Source of the DNA: Aneurinibacillus soli
GTDB taxonomy: Bacteria > Bacillota > Bacilli > Aneurinibacillales > Aneurinibacillaceae
Length of the DNA stretch: 60,000 bases
Assembly: GCF_002355375.1 (NCBI RefSeq)
Contig: NZ_AP017312.1
Coordinates: 67,501 to 127,500, forward strand
Direction of reading: 5' to 3'
The translations under genes and the position numbers were made by a program. Within the stretch, counting starts at the first letter, position 1. Each line of letters opens with the position of its first letter. Positions 34,172-42,952 of the stretch are shown in pieces. The notes under the pieces were generated by a model. The model saw nothing but the letters and a program-made list of their open reading frames with translations, did no database searches and was not told the origin of the DNA.

Positions 34172-34621
34172 ACATACCCTCCCTATTATAAGGTTGATGA
34201 CACGTATATTCATATTTCAGGCTTTATATCGCAAATCCTTTTTTGCACAGGAAAAAATTTCTCATTACTTTCTTGCACTAATATCCCGCCTGCAAGATAT
34301 GGTCAAGCCAATGGACTTATCTAAGCAAAGTTCGTATTCCCGCATATAGAACGAAGAGAACATGAAACGCAGAAAAATACCAAAGTGGCCTATACAGAAA
34401 TCGACTCAAAATGACAATACTCCAACCAAATAGAAGGATAAAATGGATGTAAGCAAGAACGAAGATGTACAGAACGATACCATTCACAATCATTAATATA
34501 TATAAAAATGATTGTATTTCAAAATTGCCATCTATAAAATATAAATAAAAATAAAAAATAAGCGTATTTTTAATTATAAAAATATCAACTCACGTCTATA
34601 TTACTAAAAAGAGGTGTTATT
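34172..34621. other. A/T-rich gap with inverted repeat before fic
   Basis: No gene is visible in these 450 nt. The only structure is ACAATCATT (34486-34494) and AATGATTGT (34507-34515) around a 12-nt A/T spacer, about 105 nt before fic, a possible operator. The last 120 nt are strongly A/T-rich, as promoter regions often are. Confidence 0.5.
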
Positions 34622-35848
34622 ATGGGATATGAGCTACTATCTAAACTTTATTATAAGGATACAAATAAGTATGCCACCGAGTATGAAAAACGCTTATATA
34701 GTTACGGCACTATAAGGTTGCCCTTTCAGCTTAAACCATATAAAAACAAGGAAGAATTCGTATCTTTTTATGTAAATCATCCTGAACTCGACATACTTCA
34801 TGACCAAATTAGCAAACAAAGCAACCGTATTCAATCTATCGTGAATCAGTTACCTCCTATTGCAGTCCAACAATACATTCGAGCTAAATTAGTCGATGAA
34901 CTTTTAAGCACGAATGAAATCGAGGGCGTTCGAAGCACAAAGGCAGAAATGGAAACCGTACTTGAAATCGTCGTCCGACAAGAAAGCTCCCGAAAACATA
35001 AAGCCAGACACCTTAGCCTGATGAAATCATACGCTGCTCTTTTAACAGAAACCCAAACCACGCTTGAAAGAATTGAACAGATCCGAAGTATATACAATCA
35101 TTTAGTACAAGAAGAAACCGAACCAGAAGATCAACTTGATGGAGAGCTCTTTCGAAAACAGCCTGTCGATGTGGTAACACAAACCAATAAAGTTGTGCAT
35201 CGCGGTGTCCATCCAGAAGAGTCGATTAAAACTCACCTGCGAAACTTGATCCATTATTTGAACGAACATCCCTCTCCTATGCTGTACAAAATTGCAATCT
35301 CGCATTATCTCTTTGGCTATATCCACCCTTTTTACGATGGAAATGGTCGTACATCAAGATATATCAGCAGTATGTATTTGCTCCATGACCTGGACCGACT
35401 TACCGCATTAACGCTGTCTTATTCAACGAACAAAGTAAAACAAGCATATTATGAGGCCTTTACCGAATGTGGCAATCCCCATAACAAAGGAGAGCTAACA
35501 TTTTTTTGCGAGACCTTTTTTCATATTATCGATAAAGCACAAAATGAGGTACTAGCTGAACTCTCAGAAAAAAGGGTACGAATGGAATCTCTTGATCATA
35601 TGGTTCAACAGCTCAACATTACAGATGAAATCAGCGAAAACATCTTTTTCATACTCGGTCAAAATTATATTTTTGGAATTGAAGGAAAGGGAATGACTCT
35701 AAAGGAACTTGTAGCCGCAACAGATAAAACCGAGTACCTTGTTCGAAAATCTCTTGACGAGCTTGATCAAAAAGGGGTACTTGTATTCCTGAAAAGAAAG
35801 CCCATCGAGGTCACGTTGTGTGAAACAGCCGGTGCTCAACTCAGATAA
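34622..35848 (+). CDS. Fic family AMP-transferase-type protein with C-terminal winged helix
   Basis: A 408-residue protein. The Fic core holds the complete signature HPFYDGNGRTSRY (235-247), with catalytic His235. An N-terminal inhibitory helix motif TNEIEG (97-102) fits the class II [S/T]xxxE[G/N] pattern, so the enzyme is probably autoinhibited. A C-terminal winged helix (about 325-400, MTLKELVAATDKTEYLVRKS) is common in stand-alone Fic regulators. Fic proteins transfer AMP or related groups to protein hydroxyls. GAGGTG lies before the ATG. The next gene starts 12 nt after the stop, across a repeat that appears to mark an insertion junction. Confidence 0.9.
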   Translation: MGYELLSKLYYKDTNKYATEYEKRLYSYGTIRLPFQLKPYKNKEEFVSFYVNHPELDILHDQISKQSNRIQSIVNQLPPIAVQQYIRAKLVDELLSTNEIEGVRSTKAEMETVLEIVVRQESSRKHKARHLSLMKSYAALLTETQTTLERIEQIRSIYNHLVQEETEPEDQLDGELFRKQPVDVVTQTNKVVHRGVHPEESIKTHLRNLIHYLNEHPSPMLYKIAISHYLFGYIHPFYDGNGRTSRYISSMYLLHDLDRLTALTLSYSTNKVKQAYYEAFTECGNPHNKGELTFFCETFFHIIDKAQNEVLAELSEKRVRMESLDHMVQQLNITDEISENIFFILGQNYIFGIEGKGMTLKELVAATDKTEYLVRKSLDELDQKGVLVFLKRKPIEVTLCETAGAQLR

Positions 35849-35850
35849 AT
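35829..35850 (+). repeat. Left copy of imperfect 22-bp direct repeat flanking the MocR/HAD/M24 cassette
   Basis: CCGGTGCTCAACTCAGATAA plus AT, spanning the fic stop. It matches 19 of 22 positions of the copy at 38965-38986. The two copies bracket three genes. Confidence 0.6.
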
Positions 35851-35860
35851 TTTTGAAGAA

Positions 35861-37258
35861 ATGAGAGATAGAATGCGTGAGTTTTCTTTAGATCTTTTGT
35901 CCAATCCAAAACCTTTATTTTTTCAAATTTATAGCTATTTCCAAGATGAAATAGTACAGGGCCAATTACAATATGACGCTTTTCTTCCCTCCATCCGAAG
36001 CTGTGCACAATCGCTTAAGGTGAGTAAAAATACGGTAGAGAATGCCTATCACCTTTTAGTGTCAGAAGGATACATATGCAACATCCCCAAAAAAGGGTAC
36101 AAAGTAGTGTATCAAGGCGAAAAGAGCATTCATGATCACGTATCTATTTCAGATGACTCTTATAACCAGCATATACATCTCGATTTTCGTTATGGAAATA
36201 TTGAGCTTGCTGCATTCCCTTTTAATCAGTGGAATAAAGTGCGTAACACATTTGTAGCTAATAATCAAAGTGATTATATGGTAGAAGGGAAATCACAAGG
36301 AGAATACATCTTACGGAAAGAACTATCAAGATTACTGTATGAATCGAGGGGAGTAGTATCTAATCCCGAGCAAATTATTATCGGCTCTACTCCTCAGCAA
36401 CTTGTATCTCTTTTATGCCAGCTTCTAGAAGCAGATAAACATATAATTGGAGTAGAGAATCCTGGATACGATGGGGCAAGGAACACTTTTTTAAACCACG
36501 GTTTCCAGGTTCGTGCGATTCCTTTGACTGCAGACGGAGTTTCCCTAGAAGAACTTGAAAAAAGTCATGCCGATGTTATGTATGTAAGTCCTTCTCAGCA
36601 ATTTATGAATAAGATGGCTATGTCTCAAGAAAAAAGACAACAACTGATTCAGTGGGTCCATTCGAATACATATATCATAGAGGATGACTATGAATGGGAA
36701 TTTAAAGATGAAGATGGTTATGTACCCTCCATTCAAAGTCTATATCCCGAAAAGGTAATTTACATTGGAAGAATTTCAAAAGCGTTATTACCAGTCTCAA
36801 ATCTAAGCTACCTGGTACTTCCTTACGATGCACTTTCCTTATTTTACGCAAAAGTGCCAGAATACGATCAACCTGTTCCGAGACTTGATCAATTAACTTT
36901 TTCACAATATTTATCTGACGGCTATTGGTATAAGCATTTACAAAAGATGCGAAAACAATATGAAGAGAAACGGAAAGCCTTTTTCGAAGCTATATCACAT
37001 AGTATGGGGAATTTAATAGAAATCGAAGGGAAAGATATAGGCCTACACGCTTTCCTAACTGTCAAAACAAATAAAACGGAATCTGAGTTAATCGGGTTAG
37101 GCTTAAAAAAAGGCGTTAAAGTTTATGGAACATCTAGATATTGGTTTCATCGGACAGATAGGTATCCAACTGTACTGCTCGGTTACGGAGCTTTACATTG
37201 TAGTCAGATTTATAACGGCATAAAATTACTAGCGGAAGCTTGGTTTGAATCCGTTTAA
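35861..37258 (+). CDS. MocR/PdxR-type GntR-aminotransferase fusion regulator
   Basis: A 465-residue regulator. Residues about 10-78 form a GntR winged helix (PSIRSCAQSLKVSKNTVENA), and the rest is a fold-type I aminotransferase domain used as sensor. The PLP lysine is in GRISKALLPVSNL (about residue 305), with IIEDDYEWEF upstream. MocR proteins often respond to PLP or GABA-like ligands, and several control vitamin B6 genes. The first ATG (35861) lies 12 nt after fic; a second in-frame ATG at 35873 has a slightly better purine-rich leader. It heads a cassette with HAD phosphatase and M24 peptidase genes. Confidence 0.88.
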   Translation: MRDRMREFSLDLLSNPKPLFFQIYSYFQDEIVQGQLQYDAFLPSIRSCAQSLKVSKNTVENAYHLLVSEGYICNIPKKGYKVVYQGEKSIHDHVSISDDSYNQHIHLDFRYGNIELAAFPFNQWNKVRNTFVANNQSDYMVEGKSQGEYILRKELSRLLYESRGVVSNPEQIIIGSTPQQLVSLLCQLLEADKHIIGVENPGYDGARNTFLNHGFQVRAIPLTADGVSLEELEKSHADVMYVSPSQQFMNKMAMSQEKRQQLIQWVHSNTYIIEDDYEWEFKDEDGYVPSIQSLYPEKVIYIGRISKALLPVSNLSYLVLPYDALSLFYAKVPEYDQPVPRLDQLTFSQYLSDGYWYKHLQKMRKQYEEKRKAFFEAISHSMGNLIEIEGKDIGLHAFLTVKTNKTESELIGLGLKKGVKVYGTSRYWFHRTDRYPTVLLGYGALHCSQIYNGIKLLAEAWFESV

Positions 37259-37359
37259 TTTCAGCTTGTCCTACTCACTTTATCCATTCTGTCCCTTTAA
37301 CCGTAAAGAAGTTCTGTTTACTATGTATGTACATCATACTTATTAAGGTGGGTAGATAC

Positions 37360-38121
37360 ATGAACTTTATTTTTGATATGGATGGAACCATTTGCTTTAA
37401 GGGACAACCCATTTCGAAGAACATTTTAGATCTTTTATTAGAATTACAGGAATCCGGTCATTTTGTTGGATTTGCCTCTGCACGACCTTGCCGTGATATG
37501 CTGCCGGTTTTAGATGACCGATTTAAGAACCATCTTTTAATCGGCGCGAATGGCGCGATGACGTATTACCAAGGAAAGCCCCGCTGCTTTACTCCTATTC
37601 CTACTAAATTAGCTGAAGAAATAGTAAATATACTAGATGATTATCATGCTAAATATCTCATTGATGACAAGTGGAACTATGCTTTCAATTTGAAACAGCA
37701 GCATCCTTTTCTTATGAATGTAGATCCGCATAAGTTGGCTAATCATGTAGCAATTGATCAAATTGAGTCTTTCATTAAAATTGTTGTGTTATCTTGCACT
37801 AACTTTGCAGCATTATCGAAAAGAATGGCACAGTTAGATGTCACCATTCATTATCATTCTGCTGAAAGTATTTTAGATATCACATATAAAGATGTGAATA
37901 AAATGGCCGCCCTAGAGCAATCCGGTCTCTCTCTAGAACCGTTTGTTTGCTTTGGAAATGACATGAACGATCTCCCGTTATTTCAAAAAGCTCACCATTC
38001 AGTAGTAATCGGTGAATATGAACCTCTTCTTATGATAGCAAAAGATCAAATTTTGGCTGATGAAAAAGTCGAACAAAATATTATATCGAAGCTACAAGAG
38101 CTTAGTACCGTATTTGTTTAA
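37360..38121 (+). CDS. Cof-type HAD hydrolase
   Basis: A 253-residue haloacid-dehalogenase-fold phosphatase. Motif I is at the very N-terminus (IFDMDGTICF, nucleophile Asp6), a type II cap follows, and CFGNDMNDLPLF near residue 200 is motif IV. The ATG at 37360 is chosen because AAGGTGGG precedes it, giving a start directly on motif I; the earlier in-frame ATG lies before the ribosome binding site. Cof-type enzymes hydrolyse sugar phosphates, nucleotides or PLP. With a MocR regulator next to it, PLP or a related phosphate ester is a reasonable but untested substrate. Confidence 0.88.
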   Translation: MNFIFDMDGTICFKGQPISKNILDLLLELQESGHFVGFASARPCRDMLPVLDDRFKNHLLIGANGAMTYYQGKPRCFTPIPTKLAEEIVNILDDYHAKYLIDDKWNYAFNLKQQHPFLMNVDPHKLANHVAIDQIESFIKIVVLSCTNFAALSKRMAQLDVTIHYHSAESILDITYKDVNKMAALEQSGLSLEPFVCFGNDMNDLPLFQKAHHSVVIGEYEPLLMIAKDQILADEKVEQNIISKLQELSTVFV

Positions 38122-38157
38122 CAGAGCAATTTTATAATTTACGAGAGGTGAGAGAAA

Positions 38158-38853
38158 ATGATGAATCAGTCCTTGGAGAAAAACCACTTATCCCTGCGCG
38201 ATGCTGAAAAGAAGGCAGAAGAGCTATTCAGAGCAATCGAAGAAAAAGGCATTCTACGTGGTGGTGTAACGGAAAAACAAATCAATCAAGAAATTTATGA
38301 GTTGGCCTTCCATATGTTCGGAATTAAGAAATATTGGCATAAACGCATTGTGCGAGCTGGAAGGAACACCTTATATCCTTATCGTGAAAATCCACCAGAT
38401 TTAACCGTGTCGGAGGAAGATATTATCTTTCTTGACTTTGGTCCCATCTTTGAGGACTGGGAAGCTGATTTCGGTCGGACATACGTTCTTGGAGAAGATC
38501 CAATGAAAATAAAGCTGCGTAATGATCTTGAACAAGCTTGGGAAGAGGGAAAAGCCTTCTTTCAATCCAATCCAACTATTACAGGCAGTGAACTTTTCGC
38601 ATTTGCTTGTGATCTCGCGAAAAAGTATGGATGGGAATTCGGAAGCCCAATTGCAGGTCACCTCATTGGTGAGTTCCCTCATGAACAAGTTCAAGGAGAT
38701 GAAGTTGAAAACTATATTCATCCCGATAATCCAGTTCCCATGAGAGAACCTGATAAGAATGGCCAGCCACGAGATTGGATTCTAGAAATACACTTTATTG
38801 ATCGAAAACTGGAAATCGGTGGTTTCTTCGAGCAGTTATTAACAGTTGAATAG
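38158..38853 (+). CDS. Short M24 family metallopeptidase-like protein
   Basis: A 231-residue protein with the pita-bread fold of methionine aminopeptidase and Xaa-Pro peptidases, lacking the N-terminal creatinase-type domain. The five metal ligands are recognisable: Asp in IIFLDFGP, Asp in WEADFGRTY, His in PIAGHLIGEF, Glu in WILEIHFID and Glu in GFFEQLL. GAGAGGTGAGAG stands before the ATG. It closes the MocR-HAD-M24 cassette and is followed by a hairpin. It may be a peptidase or an enzyme on a small amide; no close functional relative is recognised. Confidence 0.85.
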   Translation: MMNQSLEKNHLSLRDAEKKAEELFRAIEEKGILRGGVTEKQINQEIYELAFHMFGIKKYWHKRIVRAGRNTLYPYRENPPDLTVSEEDIIFLDFGPIFEDWEADFGRTYVLGEDPMKIKLRNDLEQAWEEGKAFFQSNPTITGSELFAFACDLAKKYGWEFGSPIAGHLIGEFPHEQVQGDEVENYIHPDNPVPMREPDKNGQPRDWILEIHFIDRKLEIGGFFEQLLTVE

Positions 38854-38920
38854 ATTGTATAGTTTAGGAAGAATGATAAGAATGACTCTTTATCGAAAAG
38901 CAAGCTAAAATATGTAATCA

Positions 38921-38951
38921 CGATACCTCGTTCGATATTAACGAGGTATCG
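38921..38951 (+). terminator. Hairpin after the M24 gene
   Basis: CGATACCTCGTT and AACGAGGTATCG arms, perfect 12-bp stem, 70 nt behind the gene. The T-tract is weak. Confidence 0.7.
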
Positions 38952-38964
38952 TTCTATGAAATGA

Positions 38965-38986
38965 CTGGTGCTCCACCCAGATAAAT
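38965..38986 (+). repeat. Right copy of imperfect 22-bp direct repeat
   Basis: CTGGTGCTCCACCCAGATAA plus AT; 19 of 22 match to the copy over the fic stop. Immediately followed by the hairpin that, in the relic at 47.1 kb, sits directly behind a fic 3' end. Confidence 0.6.
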
Positions 38987-39004
38987 ATTCACTCTATAAC
39001 ACAG

Positions 39005-39043
39005 ACAACGGTAGACCAGGAAGAGTAGCTGGTCTACCGTTGT
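39005..39043. terminator. Strong hairpin, probably the ancestral fic terminator
   Basis: ACAACGGTAGACCAG and CTGGTCTACCGTTGT perfect 15-bp arms. A related hairpin lies at 47097-47135 behind the fic relic. Confidence 0.8.
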
Positions 39044-39056
39044 GCCGTCATATTCT

Positions 39057-39634
39057 TCATTTTTTTACAAAACGATAGACGATGTATCCAATCAAAACGA
39101 TAAAAACAATCCCCCCGACCTGAGATAATGCTCTCATCGGCTCAAAACTTCTTCCCATTATTCTCTCCCCCTCACTTTGCTTCGGCATGTGAATGGTTTC
39201 TGTTTGCTTATCCCATGTAATCGTAAGCGTCCATTCATCATCTTCCAAAGCTTCTAGTGGACATTTACTACAGCTTCCTCCAGCACGGATTTGAAGATCA
39301 TGGTCCAATGTTGCAAGTCCACTGCTTGATAAAGGAAACTTGTCATTGTTCTTGATTTCATATTGAACCCTGCCAACCTTTTCAGGACTTTGTCCTTTGT
39401 ATGTAATCACGTAACGTTTTGTTCTGTTTTTATCTTCGCTTATCGGCGGGCTAAACTGTAAGACTGCTTCCCAATTTCGACTTTCTCCTCGAAAGACAAT
39501 GCCATTGTCTTGTTTAGAACAAGATGTGAGAAAAACCAGGCTGATACAGAAGAATAAAATATACAGAAGACTACTTCTACCGACAAAAGGCTGGCAGGTC
39601 CCGAATCGAAGCTTAATTTTTTTCTACTAAACAT
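39057..39634 (-). pseudogene. Hypothetical lipoprotein with a -1 frameshift in an A7 run
   Basis: A good ribosome binding site (GGGGAGGG) and ATG at 39634 open a frame MFSRKK, but the lipoprotein frame is -1 relative to it. That frame has a hydrophobic segment and lipobox (LFFCISLVFLTSC), then SKQDNGIVFRGESRNWEAVL, and runs without stop to 39057. It includes GGSCSKCPLEAL and a C-terminal membrane helix near the end. The shift can be explained at A-AAA-AAA next to the start. Joined, the protein would have about 190 residues. It is unrecognised. A true disruption, a sequencing error, or slippage are all possible. Confidence 0.65.
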
Positions 39635-39830
39635 GTGCCCTCCCCATGCATTACTCTCTTCCCTACCTAGAGATAAATAGTTTTAGCAAATAGAAATGGA
39701 AACAGTAAAAAGTTAATACTCCCATCATAATCCAAAAACTAACAAAGAACCAGAAGCAGGAAAAAACAGAGCGCCCAATCATACAGCAAGGACCATACTG
39801 GAACATCCTTTTTTGCACAAAAAATACCCG

Positions 39831-40787
39831 TTATTTTAACGGGTAGAAAATGCCTACAAGCGAGTAAATAATAACTGTCGAAAATAAAATAGTCATATGG
39901 AAAAGCGAAAAAACAAACAGCGCTTTTGCCCATTTCTCCGGGTCCATCCTTTTATAACCGGCAACGCTTAAGACAAGCCATGCCACACTTAAAAGAAGTG
40001 CGACTAGCATAATCCCAACGCTTAAAGAACCAAAAAGAAAACTTACCGCAATTAAAATCACTAAATAAATATTCGTTTGTATATATGTTCGTTTCACACC
40101 TTTAACTACTGGAAGCATAGGGATATTTGCCGCCTCATATTCAGTGTGCTTACGAATCGCTATCGCATAAAAGTGCGGCATTTGCCAGATAATCATAATC
40201 AAAAAAAGCCCAAGAATTGCAGGGTGCGTTATGTCTGGATGAATAGCAGCCCATCCTATGAGAGGTGGCATGGCTCCAGAAATACTTCCCACCTCAGTAT
40301 TATAAATCGTTCGACGTTTACTCCACATCGTGTATGGGACTACATAAAAAAACAAACCGAGAAATCCTAAGAATGCCGCTAGCGGGGTGGCTAGTCCCAA
40401 TACCACTAGTCCAAGAATGCTCATCACGATTCCAAGCCATAATACAGACTTCGGCTTTATTGCACCGGTCACAGTTGGTCTATGCTTGGTTCTCTCCATA
40501 ACCGCATCAATATCACGATCGTACAAGTTATTAAACGCACCTGCCGCTCCCATTACTAACGTCGAGCCAAGCAACGCAAATATGATTTCGGGAAGTTTAG
40601 CAAACAAACTGATCTGATATGTATATAAAGCCAATGTCAATCCTGCAAACATCGGAATCAGGTTTGATTTAATAATCCCGGTTTTAACGGTTTGTGCCAA
40701 GATGTTTGCTGCAGTCTGTTTTGATGTGGGTAGAGAGGCTGTTGGAACATTTGTATCTTTCCTTGCAACACTTTTCAACGGTACCAT
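39831..40787 (-). CDS. ctaB: Protoheme IX farnesyltransferase (heme O synthase)
   Basis: A 318-residue UbiA-family prenyltransferase with about nine membrane helices. It attaches farnesyl to heme b to form heme O. The Mg2+/diphosphate site reads NNLYDRDIDAVMERTKHRP (about residue 86), and the second Asp-rich loop region includes IWQMPHFYAIAIRKHTEYE. It stands alone: no ctaA or cytochrome oxidase genes are nearby, so it may be a second copy. A palindrome occupies its promoter region. A fragment of a related ctaB lies at 47.2 kb. Confidence 0.92.
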   Translation of the reverse strand: MVPLKSVARKDTNVPTASLPTSKQTAANILAQTVKTGIIKSNLIPMFAGLTLALYTYQISLFAKLPEIIFALLGSTLVMGAAGAFNNLYDRDIDAVMERTKHRPTVTGAIKPKSVLWLGIVMSILGLVVLGLATPLAAFLGFLGLFFYVVPYTMWSKRRTIYNTEVGSISGAMPPLIGWAAIHPDITHPAILGLFLIMIIWQMPHFYAIAIRKHTEYEAANIPMLPVVKGVKRTYIQTNIYLVILIAVSFLFGSLSVGIMLVALLLSVAWLVLSVAGYKRMDPEKWAKALFVFSLFHMTILFSTVIIYSLVGIFYPLK

Positions 40788-40832
40788 CTTTCCTTTATCT
40801 TTATTTTAGATTCACAGGAATTTTCTATACTT

Positions 40833-40852
40833 CTTAGAATCTATATTCTAAG
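40833..40852. promoter_or_regulatory. Palindrome upstream of ctaB
   Basis: CTTAGAAT-CTAT-ATTCTAAG, perfect 8-bp arms, 45 nt before ctaB and facing the TetR stump. It may be the operator of the lost TetR protein. Confidence 0.5.
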
Positions 40853-40903
40853 TGGTATATTAATTGTATATGGTACAATTGTAAAGAAAAGGAGAAGAAC
40901 TAG

Positions 40904-40978
40904 CAAGAAACACGACAAATGCTCCTTGAATCAGCTACGGAAACTTTTGCTCAACTTGGTTTTCACGGAGACTCTGGT
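40904..40978 (+). pseudogene. Truncated TetR-family regulator stump
   Basis: Codons read QETRQMLLESATETFAQLGF then HG, the opening helix of TetR-family DNA-binding domains, directly after GGAGAAG. The codon where a start is expected reads TAG (40901-40903), and homology ends after about 23 codons at the terminator of the facing receptor gene. Divergent from ctaB. Confidence 0.65.
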
Positions 40979-40985
40979 AATAAAC

Positions 40986-41025
40986 AGCAAAGGCTGCACC
41001 CTATATATAGAGTACAGCCTTTGCT
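40986..41025 (-). terminator. Terminator of the chemotaxis receptor gene
   Basis: AGCAAAGGCTG and CAGCCTTTGCT arms around a short A/T loop, directly behind the receptor stop. Confidence 0.8.
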
Positions 41026-41027
41026 AT

Positions 41028-42722
41028 TTATGCTAATTTAAAAATGGCCACTTCTTGTTTCAGGCGTGCAGCAATCGTAGATAACTCTGTAGAGCTGGCT
41101 GCAATTTCTTGTACCGTAGCAGACTGTTCTTCAGCTGCTGCCGCAACTTCCTGGGAAGATGCCGCAGCTTCTTCAATAACAAGAGAGATCCCCTGGATAG
41201 AAGTGAATACTTCTTGAGAATTCTGCTGTATTTCTTTAAAAATCTCTTGTACTTGTTTTGTATCTTTTTCGGTTTCTTCTACATTTTTTACAATACGACC
41301 TAACGCATCTCCGCCCCGCTCTATAATGTGTACCTGATGATGAACCGCTTCTAGGTTCTTCTCCATTGTTTCTATCGTCGTAAATGTTTCGGATTGAATA
41401 TGGTTAATCAATTCCGTAATTTGTCCAGCAGCTTTACTTGATTCTTCCGCTAACTTTCGTACCTCATCTGCCACAACAGCAAATCCCTTACCGTGTTCCC
41501 CAGCACGTGCAGCCTCGATAGCCGCATTTAGTGCCAGAAGATTCGTTTGACTTGAGATGTCTGTAATAACCGTAATAATATTTCCGATTTCTTCTGATCG
41601 TTTTCCCAGTTTTTGAATCGAATCTGTAGCAAGCTCTACCGTTTCTGTGACCGTATCTAAATGCTCAACAGCATCACGAATAGCTGTATTTCCCTCATGA
41701 GAAAGCGTGGTAGAAGCGCTGGCGTTTTGCAAGGTTTTTAAGGCTTGCTGATTCCCAATTTCCACCTTCTCCTTTGTAGTATTCATTATTTTTAGAATCG
41801 TACTGGTTTGATCTGCTTGTTGGGAAGCCCCTTCTGCAACATCGTTAATCGTAGCAGCCACCTGTGCAGAACTCTCCCCTGATTGCTGGGCTGCTTCAGA
41901 AAGTTGGAAAGATGTTGCAGATACTTGTTCAGCACTAGCATTAATCGAGGAAACAACCTGACGTAATTTCACTACCATATCGTTAAAATGTGTAGCTAAT
42001 TCACCGATTTCATCACGATTAGCTACTTGGACAGCTTCTAAACTTAAATCCCCTTCAGACACACGCTTCACGTTTCCTGTGACTAATTTAAGTGGACGAG
42101 TAATATTACGAGTCAGCAGTAAGGAAATGGCAAGGCTACTAACAATGGCAACGATCTCTAGAATGATAATTAGCAATTTTCCATTTGTATAAATATCATT
42201 TGCTTCTGTAGCTGCTTTATCAGAACCAGCGTTATTCAGTTTAACGAGCGCATCAAGATCGTTTTGCATCGCAGAGAAAGAGGCAGCAGATTGCTCTCTT
42301 AGTTGTAAAAACAGATTAGTATCTCCTATTTTTGAATTCATGATCTTTTGATGAATATCTTGATAAGCTGCCCATTCTTTTTTTAGGCCCTCAAAGTTTT
42401 TTCGATCTTCATCTAAAAAAATGGTTTTTTCATAACTAGCTAATGTTCCCTCGATTGTAGCCAAGGTTTTGTTCATTTGTTCTGCTAGATTTTTTCTTTC
42501 TTCAGGGTTCGTAGAGTCCATAAACTTTAATTCCTGTGTGAGTACATGCTCAGTTAAAAAGTTAATATTATTGATAGAAGCAACTCCAGGCAACCAGCTT
42601 GTGTTAATTTCATCGGCTTTTTTGTTAATGTCATTCATTCGAAGCAAGGCGTTTACCCCTAAAAATAAAATGATCAAAAAAATAGCCAGTGAAGATAAAA
42701 GTAGTTTTTTCCCAACCGACAT
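41028..42722 (-). CDS. Methyl-accepting chemotaxis protein
   Basis: A 564-residue membrane receptor. Transmembrane helices lie at about 7-27 and 183-204, enclosing a four-helix-bundle extracellular sensor. A HAMP domain follows (about 205-260, [16 protein letters not shown]). The cytoplasmic coiled coil has the highly conserved tip [20 protein letters not shown], which contacts CheA and CheW. The ligand is unknown. It is a single gene with its own terminator. No flagellar or che genes are in the window. Confidence 0.94.
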   Translation of the reverse strand: MSVGKKLLLSSLAIFLIILFLGVNALLRMNDINKKADEINTSWLPGVASINNINFLTEHVLTQELKFMDSTNPEERKNLAEQMNKTLATIEGTLASYEKTIFLDEDRKNFEGLKKEWAAYQDIHQKIMNSKIGDTNLFLQLREQSAASFSAMQNDLDALVKLNNAGSDKAATEANDIYTNGKLLIIILEIVAIVSSLAISLLLTRNITRPLKLVTGNVKRVSEGDLSLEAVQVANRDEIGELATHFNDMVVKLRQVVSSINASAEQVSATSFQLSEAAQQSGESSAQVAATINDVAEGASQQADQTSTILKIMNTTKEKVEIGNQQALKTLQNASASTTLSHEGNTAIRDAVEHLDTVTETVELATDSIQKLGKRSEEIGNIITVITDISSQTNLLALNAAIEAARAGEHGKGFAVVADEVRKLAEESSKAAGQITELINHIQSETFTTIETMEKNLEAVHHQVHIIERGGDALGRIVKNVEETEKDTKQVQEIFKEIQQNSQEVFTSIQGISLVIEEAAASSQEVAAAAEEQSATVQEIAASSTELSTIAARLKQEVAIFKLA

Positions 42723-42885
42723 TTCCCTTCTCCCTCTCTCTTATGAATTCATTAGTTTGTATTTTCTATATCTTTAGTATAAAGCTTTTTTCCTAAGATA
42801 AAAGTACCACAAACGAGGAGGTTAATCTTTATTTTTTATTCGTTTTTTTGTTTTTTTATATTTTCTTAACAATATTTTATAAAAT

Positions 42886-42918
42886 TAAAGACTATTCCTG
42901 TACATAGAATAGTCTTTA
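42886..42918 (-). terminator. Terminator of the XRE regulator gene
   Basis: TAAAGACTATTC and GAATAGTCTTTA perfect arms, with T-rich sequence on the reverse strand. Confidence 0.82.
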
Positions 42919-42952
42919 AGTCATATATTCATTACCAGACATGGGTAGATTT

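Noticed and set aside
37321-37334. ATGTATGTACAT-like sequence before the HAD gene, similar to the MarR operator
   Set aside because: Only the TGTATGTACA core is shared and the outer arms differ, so it was not called an operator.
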